Position numbers and translations under genes: made by a program. Under the pieces are notes generated by a model that saw only the letters and a program-made list of their open reading frames with translations, searched no databases and was not told where the DNA came from. From Chitinophaga varians (GTDB taxonomy: Bacteria; Bacteroidota; Bacteroidia; Chitinophagales; Chitinophagaceae), in the NCBI RefSeq assembly GCF_012641275.1, contig NZ_JABAIA010000001.1, forward strand, positions 2,666,001 to 2,730,000: 64,000 nucleotides of DNA, written 5' to 3'. This document shows, one piece after another, positions 29,813 through 38,815 of the stretch. Within the stretch, counting starts at the first letter, position 1. Each line of letters opens with the position of its first letter.

Positions 29813-32272
29813 ATGAATAAAATTCCGCTACCGGTTTTTTCGCTGCTGTTATTATTGCTGACGCGCCTCCCGCTTACCGCTCAAACACAGGTGGTGCCGG
29901 CAGGAAATGTCAACAGCGTCAGCATTTCCGGTCAACAGGTAAAAATAAAAACGACCAATGCTTTTGCGGAGGTCACTGTATACAGCCCGTCCATTATCCG
30001 GGTAAGAATGGACAAGCGCCCGCTGCCAGCGGACTTTTCTTACGCCGTAACAGCAAAACCATTACCCGTAAAAGCACAAATCACCCAAAACAATAGTGAA
30101 ATCAATATTGTAACTGATTCCCTAAAAATGCGGATTCAGAAAGCCCCTTTTGCGGTCAGCTTTTTCAGCCCTTCGGGCGATGTGATCAGCGAAGATGAAG
30201 CCGGCCTCGGTACCTCCTGGATCGGCGACGAGGTGACGACCTACAAAAAAATGCAGGAAAACGAACGGTTTATCGGGCTTGGTGAAAAGACAGGTAACCT
30301 GGACCGTAAAGGGGAAGGCTATACGAACTGGAACTCCGACGTGTTTGGCTATGCTGCTAACCGTGACCCCATCTATGCCACCATTCCTTTTTATATCGGT
30401 ATTCACCACCAGCAGAACTACGGCATCTTCTTCGATAACAGCTATCAGAGCGATTTTAACTTTGGCGCCAGCAACAATCGTTTCTCTTCCTTCGGTGCAA
30501 GGGGAGGAGAAATGAACTACTATTTCATCTATCATCCGCAGATGGCAGACATCATCCGGTCTTATACCAGCCTCACCGGGCGGATGCCCATGCCTCCGTT
30601 GTGGAGCCTCGGCTATCAGCAGAACCGCTACAGTTACTATCCTGACACGGAAGTATACCGGATCGCTCAAACTTTACGGGAAAAGAAAATCCCGGCCGAT
30701 GGCATCACCCTCGATATCCACTATATGGATGCCTACAAACTGTTCACCTGGAATAAAGACCGTTTCCCTGATCCGGCACAGCTCACCGGCCGCTTAAAAG
30801 ATATGGGTTTTCGTGTAACCGTTATCGTAGATCCCGGCATTAAGGTAGAAGAAGGTTATCACGCTTACGAAAACGGAAAAAAGGAAAATATCTTCATTAA
30901 ATACAACGACGGCCAAAACTACACCGGACAGGTATGGCCCGGCTGGTGCCATTTCCCGGACTTCACCAGTGAGAAAGGCCGCAGCTGGTGGAAAAGCCAG
31001 GTAAAATCGTATATCCGTGACGGTGTCAGCGGCATCTGGAACGATATGAATGAAATTGCCACATGGGGCCAGAAAATGCCAAACAACGTGATCTTTGATT
31101 ACGAAGGACACCCGACCACACATCTGCAGGCGCATAATATTTACGGCCTGCAAATGGTACGCGCCAGTTATGAAGGTACCCGCGAGGCCCTTCAAAAACG
31201 GCCGTTCCTGCTCACCCGTGCAGCCTATTCCGGCAGTCAGCGCTACAGCGCCATCTGGACAGGTGACAACCGAGCAGAAGAAGACCATATGCTGCTGGGC
31301 GTACGGCTCCTGAACAGCCTCGGTGTCAGCGGTTTTCCCTTTGCCGGCATGGACGTGGGCGGCTTCACCGGCAATCCTTCCGTTGGCCTCTACACCCGCT
31401 GGATGCAGATTGGCGCCTTCATTCCCTATTTCAGGAACCATACCGGCGTCAACACCAAGTCCGCAGAGCCATGGGCTTTCGGCGAGGAAGCACTGGAGAT
31501 CACCCGCAATTATGTAAACCTTCGCTATCATATGTTGCCCTATCTCTATAGCACTATGTACGCCGCCAGTCGTACAGGCATGCCTGTTATGCGCACCCTC
31601 GCACTTCAAAACACCTTCGATCCGCAGGTGTATGATACCCGGTTCCAGAACCAGTACCAGTTTGGCGACGCGTATATGATCGCTCCGTTTGAGAGCACAA
31701 AAGATTTTGGCAGTATTTATTTCCCTAAAGGGAAATGGTACAATCTCTATACAGACGCCGTCACCACCGGCGGACAAGACATCATCACACCCCTCAATAT
31801 CAAAACCTTACCGGTATATGTAAAAGAAAGCAGCATTGTGCCCATGCAATCATTGGTGCAATCTACCCGCGAAAAACCTGCTGATACGCTTTTCCTTCAT
31901 CTATATAAAGGCAGTCAGCCTAATACGTTCGTATACTACGAAGATGACGGCGAAAGCTTCTCGTACGAAAAAGGTGATTTCTATGAAAGGGCCATTACCT
32001 ACGATCCGGCGCAGCAAACACTGACGCTGCAAAGGCCAAAGGGTAGCTATGGCAGCCAGTTTCATCACATTAAGCTGATCCTGCACGGGTTTGATAGCAA
32101 ACAGCGTATAACCGTCAACGGTAGCGCGACAACTGTCAGCGCAGGTCCTTTTTCTTTTTTATCACCCATATCCCGGTTTGATCCGCAGGGATCATTTATA
32201 CCGGCTGAAAGCTGTCCGGTACAAGTGGCCACCTTTGCCAACAGTAACGAGCTTCTTAACGTGGGTTTATGA
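29813..32272 (+). CDS. Glycoside hydrolase family 31 alpha-glucosidase
   Basis: 819 residues with a signal peptide (ending TAQ). An N-terminal beta-sandwich precedes the GH31 barrel. The catalytic nucleophile is Asp411 in SGIWNDMNE and the acid/base is Asp485 in IWTGDN. Supporting motifs are PPLWSLGYQQNRYSYYP, DGITLDIHYMD, FAGMDVGGF and the YYEDDGESFSYEKG C-terminal domain. GH31 enzymes mostly release alpha-glucose or alpha-xylose from chain ends. As last gene of the DUF6377-SusC-SusD locus it suggests an alpha-glucan or related target for the whole PUL. The signal peptide puts it in the periplasm. Confidence 0.95.
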   Translation: MNKIPLPVFSLLLLLLTRLPLTAQTQVVPAGNVNSVSISGQQVKIKTTNAFAEVTVYSPSIIRVRMDKRPLPADFSYAVTAKPLPVKAQITQNNSEINIVTDSLKMRIQKAPFAVSFFSPSGDVISEDEAGLGTSWIGDEVTTYKKMQENERFIGLGEKTGNLDRKGEGYTNWNSDVFGYAANRDPIYATIPFYIGIHHQQNYGIFFDNSYQSDFNFGASNNRFSSFGARGGEMNYYFIYHPQMADIIRSYTSLTGRMPMPPLWSLGYQQNRYSYYPDTEVYRIAQTLREKKIPADGITLDIHYMDAYKLFTWNKDRFPDPAQLTGRLKDMGFRVTVIVDPGIKVEEGYHAYENGKKENIFIKYNDGQNYTGQVWPGWCHFPDFTSEKGRSWWKSQVKSYIRDGVSGIWNDMNEIATWGQKMPNNVIFDYEGHPTTHLQAHNIYGLQMVRASYEGTREALQKRPFLLTRAAYSGSQRYSAIWTGDNRAEEDHMLLGVRLLNSLGVSGFPFAGMDVGGFTGNPSVGLYTRWMQIGAFIPYFRNHTGVNTKSAEPWAFGEEALEITRNYVNLRYHMLPYLYSTMYAASRTGMPVMRTLALQNTFDPQVYDTRFQNQYQFGDAYMIAPFESTKDFGSIYFPKGKWYNLYTDAVTTGGQDIITPLNIKTLPVYVKESSIVPMQSLVQSTREKPADTLFLHLYKGSQPNTFVYYEDDGESFSYEKGDFYERAITYDPAQQTLTLQRPKGSYGSQFHHIKLILHGFDSKQRITVNGSATTVSAGPFSFLSPISRFDPQGSFIPAESCPVQVATFANSNELLNVGL

Positions 32273-32281
32273 GAAAAGAAC

Positions 32282-32312
32282 GGCCCCCCTGGATTTTCCG
32301 GGGGGCCTTTTT
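32282..32312 (+). terminator. Rho-independent terminator of the first PUL
   Basis: ggcccccc (32282-32289) pairs with ggggggcc (32300-32307) and is followed by TTTTTAA, 9 nt after the GH31 stop. Confidence 0.85.
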
Positions 32313-32318
32313 AAATGC

Positions 32319-32360
32319 AAAAAGCGCAAAGCAGCCACGGTGGACTGCTTTGCGCTTTTT
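32319..32360. terminator. Bidirectional terminator between GH31 and chitinase genes
   Basis: aaaaagcgcaaagcag (32319-32334) and ctgctttgcgcttttt (32345-32360) form a perfect 16-bp stem with A/T ends in both directions. It separates the convergent genes and mainly serves the chitinase transcript. Confidence 0.85.
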
Positions 32361-32376
32361 ATATATTCGGTTTTCT

Positions 32377-35300
32377 TTACAGCTTCACTACTTTACTACG
32401 CCAGATTTTCCTGCTTTGCTGGCCGGTCACCCGGATAATCCAGGTACCATTCGGCACTTTAGACATATCTACGCGTAAAGGTATATTGCCTTTTGCATTG
32501 GCGGTATGTATCTGTTGCAATAAAGGAGCGCTTCCTTTCAGGTCCAGTACTTCCACCAGCAGTTTCTCACCGGCAGGTGCATCCACCAGTATCTGCAGGT
32601 TGCTACCTGTTACCGGGTTCGGATAGACAGTCAGTTGTTCCGGCTGAGAAGCGGCCATGGCTGCTGTCGCACCGGTACAATCACGGACATATTTCCATGG
32701 TTTGCCATCGCCGGTGCTGATATCCGGTTGTTCGTTCTGTGTCCACCATTTTGCAGAGTATACTTTACCGTTATACACCACCTGTGCGCCGCCATTATAA
32801 GCAGTCGTAGGGGACCATGCCGGAATACCATTGCAGTTATTGCTGCCGCCGTTTACAGTAATGTTTACCGCAGCGGAAATCGTAGTGGCGCCACCGTTGT
32901 CTGTTGCCCTGGCAGTCAGGCTGTAGGTGCCTGCCGCCACATTGCCCCAGGTCCAGGTGTAAGGCGCTACGCTGTCTGTGCCCAACAGGGTGGAGCCCTG
33001 ATAGAAGGCAACGCGGGTAATCACCCCGTCGCTATCGGAAGCTGCCGCCTGTATGTTCACGGTAGCCGGAGCGGTGAAGGTAGCGTTATTGGCAGGAGAA
33101 GTAATATTCACTACCGGCGGTTTGTTGCCCGCTGAAGTTACGCTGATGTTCACCACGGCAGAAGTGGTAGTAGCCCCTTTGTTGTCAGTAGCTTTAGCGG
33201 TAAGGCTGTAGCTGCCGGCCGCAACGTTGTTCCAGGTCCAGGCGTATGGCGCTACGCTGTCTACGCCCAGCAGGGTGTTGCCCTGGTAGAAAGCCACGCG
33301 GGTTACCACACCATCACTGTCGGAAGCTGCGGCCTGAATATTTACGGTAGCCGGAGCGGTGTAGGTGGCGTTGTTGGCAGGTGATGTAATGTTCACCACC
33401 GGTGGTTTGTTGATTGGCGCAGAGCCGAAGAAGTAATCGTAATAGTTATTGGCAAATTCATCGCCATTAGCTTTATCCCAGTTAATGGACCATGTCATGA
33501 TACCACGCAGGCCCGGATATCCTGCCGCATTACGCAGCTGATAAGTACCGCCGAAGGACTGTCCTTTCATCAGGTAGTCCAGCGCTTTTTTCACATTGGC
33601 CGGAGCAATATAACCACCGCCGGCAGCGCTGGCCGTAGCAGGAAGACCGAAGGCCACCTGGTCCGGGCGCAAGGCCGGGAAGGTTTGTGTGGTGCCCGAT
33701 ACGGGGAAGCCTTTCAACAACATTTCAGACATCGATACGATAAAATCAGGAGTGCCCTGGTTGTATACACCGTTATCGAGGCCCATTACGGAACCGGTAT
33801 TATAATATTGCGTCTGGATGAAAGTGAGTTCGTTACGCAGTCCGTAGATGATAGGCAGGTACGCGCCTACCAGGGGTGAATAAGTAGAGCCATAGGCCGT
33901 TTGCACATAGTAGGTTTCCGGCGCCATGGTGAGCCAGCAGTTTTTGCCCTGGCCTTTGCGATAGGCGATGATTTCTTTTACGCCTGCGATCAGGTTCTGT
34001 ACCTTGGCTGTGGTAGGATTGGTGAAATCCTTGTCGCCATTGTCCAGCTGCAGGTTGGTACCGCCTTCTATATCCAGGTCAAAACCATCGAAATTGTACT
34101 GGTCCAGCAGTGCTTTCATGGAAGTGACAAAAGCTTGTTTCTTTGCAGCGGTGGAGAGGTTCAGTGAGCCGTTTTCGCCACCCAGCGACAACAATACTTT
34201 TTTGCCTTGCGACTGCAGGTACTGCACGTCTGACAGGAACTGCGCCGGTGTTACGTTTTCCGGCACAAAGGAAATGGTGGCCAGATCAGATCCGCTGACA
34301 GCGAAGGCAATTTCTATCACATTATATTTGGGATTGACATTACGGAGAGGGATATACGGAGAAGCGTCCGTAGGAGATCCCCAGTTCTGCCAGTAACCTA
34401 CAATGACCTTGCCGGAGTCGCCGGGCTGACCGGGACCGGAGGTATTTACCACCACGCTTACTGAAGAAGAAGTGGTGGAAGCCCCTTTATTGTCTGTAGC
34501 GATGGCTTTAATGGTATAATTGCCGGCCGGCACGTTGTTCCACGCATAGCTGTATGGAGCCGCGCTGTCAGTAGCCAAAAGGGTAGTGCCATTATAGAAG
34601 TCTACTTTGATCACCTGGCCATCGGTATCGCTGGCGGCAGCCTGAATGGTAATGCCGGCGGGAGCGGTGAAGGTGGCATTGTTAGCCGGCGATGTGATGC
34701 TTACAGTAGGAGGCACATTGGTACCACTGCCGCCGGTGGCAAACACTTCATTGATTTTGTTTACCAGCGGATTTTTAGTGTTGGGGCAATAGATGAGTTT
34801 TCCTTTAGGCACAGTGCTGCTGGTCATGTTGGTCATATCGCCGTATACCTGCCAGATGATCACGCCTGCCAGGCCATTGTCTTTAATATATTGCGCTTTG
34901 GCTGCAACAGAACGTTCGTTGTCATAGCTGAGGAAGAAGTTGCCTTTTGTTTTGTAAGGCGCTTTGGCCACATCGTCCCAGTTGTCGGTCCAACCGGAGC
35001 CGGAGCCGGTGGTATTGAGGATGTAGCTGTAGTTGGGAGTTCCGTCCCATACGTCTTTTGCCCAGTTGGTATAGTCTGCGCAGGTTTGGATAGGGCCGTC
35101 AGGCTGCACGGTTTCGGCCCGTTTGGTGGTAGGTGCGTTCAGGGCGGCGGTGCCGGTGGTGATTACGCCGCGGCCATAGAAAGGCGCACCGAGGTTCACT
35201 TTGCTCATGTTGATGCCGAGCGCGCGCAACCCTTTGGTGGTGGCGTCGAGCGAGAATCCCGCAAATTCCTGGCCGGGGTATTCGTACAGGGGGGAGTTGT

Positions 35301-36261
35301 GACCAGCTTTGTTAGACCATCCGCCGTTGTAATCGTACGTCATCATGTTGAAATAATTGAGGACGTTGTTGAGGCGCGGCCAGTCAAAGCCCGGGAGTTT
35401 GGCAAGTGCGGGGGAGAAGCAGCTGGTCATCAGTTTATTGGGGCCGATGGCTGCTCTTACAGCTTCCAGCAGTATCGCGAAGTTGGTATAGTCCGCGGTG
35501 CTGTAGTGTTCAATGTTCATCCCTGCATCGTTGGGATATTCCCAGTCGAAGTCGATACCGTCAAAGCCCATGCTGATCAGCTGTTGGCAGCCGGCTACAA
35601 ATTTGGCTCTTTTAGTAGGGTCAGCAGCTACTTCCGGGTAGTGTTTGCACATGCTCCAGCCACCGATGGAAGCCAGTACTTTCACCCCTTTCTGGTGGGC
35701 CAGGTCTATCACGCCGGGAGCGCCGCCCTGTTTGGGCACAGACAGCGGGAAGCTGCCTGACTTTCCGGTGTTGACGTTGGTCCATCCGCTGCCGCCGTTG
35801 CGGTAGCCGAGAGAGTAAGCGTAACTGTTGTCCGGGATGTAGTACAGCACGTCCAGTTCGCCATACAGCAGGTACATGTCCCAGCTGCTGTAAATGTCTT
35901 CATTGACCAGGGGTGCAGGTGCCTGTACCGCGCCCACCTGGTAGATGTTTTTGTTGCGGAAGTCGCCACTGTGCAGCGATCCGTCGTTCGCCACGCCGAA
36001 GAACGAAAAGTTCAGGATGGTGTACTGGGAATAATCCACATTCAGATGATTGTAACCGCCCAGGGGAACAGTGCCTGCCACATTTTTCCAGGCATCCCAT
36101 TGGGTGATGTAACCGATCACCTGTTTGTTGTGTTGTTGAGTGGTGGCAGGAACAGTCGGGCTCACCTGGGCGAAGGTACCGGGCGATAGTGACAGTAACA
36201 GCCAACAGACGAATGCAAGACAGCGGAATGCTGCGCCTCCATTGGTAGACTTTGGTGTCAT
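32377..36261 (-). CDS. Secreted multidomain chitinase with two GH18 domains and T9SS sorting domain
   Basis: 1294 residues. In order: signal peptide (1-31), first GH18 (about 46-500) with the DxxDxDxE motif at D234/D237/D239/E241 (GFDGIDFDWEYP), Ig-like Big_7 module (517-605), second GH18 (617-945) with D725/D728/D730/E732 (FDGFDLDIEGG), two nearly identical Big_7 modules (952-1042 and 1047-1137), a CBM5/12 chitin-binding module (1143-1193, AWSPTTAYNGGAQVVYNGKVYSAKWW), and a C-terminal T9SS type A domain from LTVYPNPV. Both active sites keep the catalytic acid. The layout resembles the secreted two-catalytic-domain chitinase ChiA of Flavobacterium johnsoniae; the first domain looks ChiA/exo-like and the second endo-like, which is an inference. 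It is monocistronic, convergent with the GH31 gene. Confidence 0.95.
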   Translation of the reverse strand: MTPKSTNGGAAFRCLAFVCWLLLSLSPGTFAQVSPTVPATTQQHNKQVIGYITQWDAWKNVAGTVPLGGYNHLNVDYSQYTILNFSFFGVANDGSLHSGDFRNKNIYQVGAVQAPAPLVNEDIYSSWDMYLLYGELDVLYYIPDNSYAYSLGYRNGGSGWTNVNTGKSGSFPLSVPKQGGAPGVIDLAHQKGVKVLASIGGWSMCKHYPEVAADPTKRAKFVAGCQQLISMGFDGIDFDWEYPNDAGMNIEHYSTADYTNFAILLEAVRAAIGPNKLMTSCFSPALAKLPGFDWPRLNNVLNYFNMMTYDYNGGWSNKAGHNSPLYEYPGQEFAGFSLDATTKGLRALGINMSKVNLGAPFYGRGVITTGTAALNAPTTKRAETVQPDGPIQTCADYTNWAKDVWDGTPNYSYILNTTGSGSGWTDNWDDVAKAPYKTKGNFFLSYDNERSVAAKAQYIKDNGLAGVIIWQVYGDMTNMTSSTVPKGKLIYCPNTKNPLVNKINEVFATGGSGTNVPPTVSITSPANNATFTAPAGITIQAAASDTDGQVIKVDFYNGTTLLATDSAAPYSYAWNNVPAGNYTIKAIATDNKGASTTSSSVSVVVNTSGPGQPGDSGKVIVGYWQNWGSPTDASPYIPLRNVNPKYNVIEIAFAVSGSDLATISFVPENVTPAQFLSDVQYLQSQGKKVLLSLGGENGSLNLSTAAKKQAFVTSMKALLDQYNFDGFDLDIEGGTNLQLDNGDKDFTNPTTAKVQNLIAGVKEIIAYRKGQGKNCWLTMAPETYYVQTAYGSTYSPLVGAYLPIIYGLRNELTFIQTQYYNTGSVMGLDNGVYNQGTPDFIVSMSEMLLKGFPVSGTTQTFPALRPDQVAFGLPATASAAGGGYIAPANVKKALDYLMKGQSFGGTYQLRNAAGYPGLRGIMTWSINWDKANGDEFANNYYDYFFGSAPINKPPVVNITSPANNATYTAPATVNIQAAASDSDGVVTRVAFYQGNTLLGVDSVAPYAWTWNNVAAGSYSLTAKATDNKGATTTSAVVNISVTSAGNKPPVVNITSPANNATFTAPATVNIQAAASDSDGVITRVAFYQGSTLLGTDSVAPYTWTWGNVAAGTYSLTARATDNGGATTISAAVNITVNGGSNNCNGIPAWSPTTAYNGGAQVVYNGKVYSAKWWTQNEQPDISTGDGKPWKYVRDCTGATAAMAASQPEQLTVYPNPVTGSNLQILVDAPAGEKLLVEVLDLKGSAPLLQQIHTANAKGNIPLRVDMSKVPNGTWIIRVTGQQSRKIWRSKVVKL
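32851..33408 (-). repeat. Tandem repeat of two Ig-like modules inside the chitinase gene
   Basis: The stretches 33136-33408 and 32851-33123 encode near-identical modules starting PPVVNITSPANNAT and ending after NKGATTTSA or NGGATTISA. A third, more divergent copy lies between the catalytic domains (residues 517-605). This suggests recent internal duplication that lengthens the spacer before the chitin-binding module. Confidence 0.8.
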
Positions 36262-36655
36262 AGTGATGATTGTTTGTTAAGATAATGGTTAATAAAAACT
36301 AGTGCTCACCTCAAAGGGAATTACATGTGCGTTCGGGTTAATGCTAGGCTATCGTTTGTAAGGTTTTCAGATCTATACTAAAACATTAAGGGTTTCACGC
36401 AAAAACAGCACGATGGGGGAGTCGGCACAATTTTAAAAAAGTACTATGCGATAAAAAAATTTTTTTCATCGGCACTGCTGCATATTTGCTGCCGGATGGA
36501 TTATATATCGTAAGGATTCCTTTGCCGTATGGATGATAAAAAACAGGAGCACGCAAATCCTTTGCGTATTGATTGGTTAACTTGCTTTCAGCATCATGTG
36601 ATCGTTGTTTTCAGAGTGCTGATTTTACTTTCCCTCACGCACAACAAAAAACAAA
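36262..36655. other. Intergenic region between chitinase and the CNWS protein gene
   Basis: 394 AT-rich bases without a gene; it must contain both promoters. It has a perfect 7-bp palindrome (acgcaaa-tcc-tttgcgt, 36551-36567) and an A7T7 tract near 36454-36467, either of which may be regulatory. No -33/-7 pair was convincing. Confidence 0.4.
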
Positions 36656-37012
36656 ATGACTTCAGATCCTAACTTACTCAGAGACGTTTATTCCGTTTTT
36701 AATATCTTCTGTGGAAAGTTCCGCCAGATGGTATGTACCGCGTGTAACTGGAGCGAACCAACGTTTTACCGCAAAATGAGGTGCCATTATCCCACAGCGG
36801 GCAAAAAAGGACGAAAGTCTTTTCTCAGCAAAGCTGAGGAAGAAGCCATCCTGAAAGAAGCTCATATTGCTTCCGAACATTTGCTGAAGTTATTGCAGCA
36901 ACACTTTAACACACCGGAAAAATATCCGCGCTGGCTGGAGGAACCGGAAGAAATAGAAGACGCCTATTTTCTAAGCGATATAACGGTTCCTGTGGAAGGA
37001 ATTCCATTTTAG
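36656..37012 (+). CDS. Small protein with C-x2-CNWSxPTFYRK motif, possible HTH, unknown family
   Basis: 118 residues, not recognised as a named family. Residues 22-44 (KFRQMVCTACNWSEPTFYRKMRC) closely match the 84-residue protein at 57737-57991 in the integrated element. The shared core is VC-x2-CNWS-x-PTFYRK-x-RC, and a downstream helix begins (V)LSxAEx(E/D). The spacing WSxPTFYRKxR resembles the second and third helices of a helix-turn-helix, so a DNA-binding role is possible. Two cysteines three apart and a third after the helix could bind metal. The C-terminus is acidic (WLEEPEEIEDAYFLSD). It stands alone, upstream of an AraC-type gene. Confidence 0.6.
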   Translation: MTSDPNLLRDVYSVFNIFCGKFRQMVCTACNWSEPTFYRKMRCHYPTAGKKGRKSFLSKAEEEAILKEAHIASEHLLKLLQQHFNTPEKYPRWLEEPEEIEDAYFLSDITVPVEGIPF

Positions 37013-37133
37013 TTATTGTCAACAACGTCTACCTTATTAAAGACATCATTTGTTTATTTTTGCAGGCAGGCTGTTAACACATTAACGATGTAAACAATCG
37101 AACAACACAGCAAACAGACCGCTAACTGCAACT

Positions 37134-37970
37134 ATGGAAGCTATCGTTCAAAATATTTATCAGTCGCCTATCGGCAATGTGCATAACTTTCTGTGCCAGT
37201 GCCAGCAGTGTAACCTGTCTGCCTGGGAACACCAGGATACGTTTTCCATTGCTTTCATCCGACAGGGGAATTTTGTTTTCAAAGTGTTCCGGAATGACCT
37301 GGACGCTTTTAACGGCTTATTCCTTGTGTGTAAGCCCGGATACGAACACCGGGTAGGACATGTCCACGAAATGCCGGACCAGTGCACGATATTCTCCTTT
37401 CCGGCAGTTAATGTCGATCAATTGGAAGAACAGGGCCGGGAACTGTCATGGTTCCTGAAAAACCCTGACCTCCATGCGGTGCTGATAAAAGCTACGCCCG
37501 AAATGGAATACCTGCATCACCGCATTTTCAACCTGCTGCAAAAACCACATTTTCCCCGCCTGTGGGTAGAGCAAATGATGCTGGAATTGTTTTCGCTGGT
37601 CCTTTCCCGCGGGCAGCACAAAGTCATCCCACCGCTGACAGACAAACAAAAAAGAAATCATCTGCCGGTGATATCTTCCGTAAAAACATTTATCAATGAA
37701 AATCTTTCTGAAGATATTACCCTCCCACAACTGGCTGCAGCCGGTCATCTCAGCCCCTTTCATTTTAACCGGCTGTTCAAACAGATGACAGGCATCACCC
37801 CCTATAACTACCTGCTACAGGTAAGATTAAAAGAAGCCCATCTCCAGCTACGCCATAGCAGCCAACCGGTAACACACATCGCCTTTGATACAGGCTTCAA
37901 CAGCCTCGAACATTTCTCCGCCGCCTATAAAAAACAATTCGGCCTGGCGCCATCCCAAATGCGGCGGTAA
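37134..37970 (+). CDS. AraC-family transcriptional regulator
   Basis: 278 residues. The N-terminal half has a cupin-like pattern (FSIAFIRQGNFVFKVF; VCKPGYEHRVGHVHEMP). The C-terminal half has two HTH motifs of the AraC type (ITLPQLAAAGHLSPFHFNRLFKQMTGITPYNYLLQVRLKEA and PVTHIAFDTGFNSLEHFSAAYKKQFGLAPSQMRR). It probably senses a small ligand and controls adjacent genes, such as the DinB-like and DUF1330 genes 67 nt downstream. A TATTTTTG element at 37055-37062 may be its -7 site. Confidence 0.9.
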   Translation: MEAIVQNIYQSPIGNVHNFLCQCQQCNLSAWEHQDTFSIAFIRQGNFVFKVFRNDLDAFNGLFLVCKPGYEHRVGHVHEMPDQCTIFSFPAVNVDQLEEQGRELSWFLKNPDLHAVLIKATPEMEYLHHRIFNLLQKPHFPRLWVEQMMLELFSLVLSRGQHKVIPPLTDKQKRNHLPVISSVKTFINENLSEDITLPQLAAAGHLSPFHFNRLFKQMTGITPYNYLLQVRLKEAHLQLRHSSQPVTHIAFDTGFNSLEHFSAAYKKQFGLAPSQMRR

Positions 37971-38037
37971 AAACAGCAATTTTTCTTAAATCCAGCCTGA
38001 CAGCCTGCCATAGTTTTGTGCTATCAAACAACTTGTT

Positions 38038-38451
38038 ATGTTTATGAAAGCACAATTATTAAGCACGCTGGAGAATGCCCGTCAATACACGATGAACGTG
38101 GCCGCAGCCATGCCGGCAGACAACTATGCCTTTAAACCGGATACCGCCACCTGGAGCTTTAATGACCTACTGCATCATATTGGCTATGGAATTACCTGGT
38201 GCAATGAAAACTATATTCTCCGGAAGCAGGCCGACTGGAACCCGCCTGCTGTCACCAAAGATGCGGCAGCCACACAGGCATATCTGTCTGAATGCTTCAA
38301 CATCTTACAAAAAAGTATAGAGAAAACTGATACTGATGAAAACATCATTCACGGTTTCTATGCCACACTGGACCATATTACGCACCACCGCGGCCAGGCA
38401 ACGACCTACCTGCGCTGCCAGGGCGTTACACCACCGGAATACACCTATTAA
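38038..38451 (+). CDS. DinB-like four-helix-bundle protein
   Basis: 137 residues of the DinB/YfiT-like fold. Three metal-site histidines are plausible: in LLHHIGYGITW, then HITHHRGQATTYLRCQGVTPPEY, the classic DinB C-terminal motif HHRGQ. Such proteins include thiol-dependent metalloenzymes and many of unknown role. A TAGTTTTG -7-like site lies at 38011-38018. It is 12 nt upstream of the DUF1330 gene and is probably co-transcribed with it. Confidence 0.85.
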   Translation: MFMKAQLLSTLENARQYTMNVAAAMPADNYAFKPDTATWSFNDLLHHIGYGITWCNENYILRKQADWNPPAVTKDAAATQAYLSECFNILQKSIEKTDTDENIIHGFYATLDHITHHRGQATTYLRCQGVTPPEYTY

Positions 38452-38463
38452 TCTTCGATTCAT

Positions 38464-38757
38464 ATGACAGTATACTATATTAACAGCTACGATATCATTG
38501 ACATGGAGCTTTTCAGCCAGTATCCACCAGGCGTGATAGCCCTTCTGGAAAAATACGGCGCCGCGGTGGTGGCGTCAGATCTCGAAGGCATGGCAGTGGA
38601 AGGCACTCCCCGCATGATGAACGCTATCATCCGGTTTCCTTCACAGGAAGCGGCATTACAGTGTTATCAGGACCCTGCCTACCAACCACTGAAAGCCATC
38701 AGGTTAAAGGCAGTACGCAACTGCACCATGGTATTGGTGAAAGCATTCACCCCCTGA
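38464..38757 (+). CDS. DUF1330 family protein (dimeric ferredoxin-like fold)
   Basis: 97 residues with the DUF1330 pattern: TVYYINSYDIIDMELFSQYPPGVIALLEKYGAAVVASD, GTPRMMNAIIRFPSQEAALQCYQDPAYQPLKAIR. It has a dimeric alpha/beta-barrel-like fold with no known activity. It sits after the DinB-like gene, and a GC-rich hairpin follows. Confidence 0.85.
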   Translation: MTVYYINSYDIIDMELFSQYPPGVIALLEKYGAAVVASDLEGMAVEGTPRMMNAIIRFPSQEAALQCYQDPAYQPLKAIRLKAVRNCTMVLVKAFTP

Positions 38758-38762
38758 TACAG

Positions 38763-38792
38763 GCGGGGCGCCCTTTTGGAAGAGCGCCCCGC
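38763..38792. terminator. GC-rich hairpin between convergent genes
   Basis: gcggggcgc (38763-38771) pairs with gcgccccgc (38784-38792) around 12 nt. Neither side has a strong T-run, so it is a probable but not ideal terminator for the DUF1330 and GH20-like genes. Confidence 0.55.
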
Positions 38793-38815
38793 ATTTACGA
38801 ATATCATGAACATGG

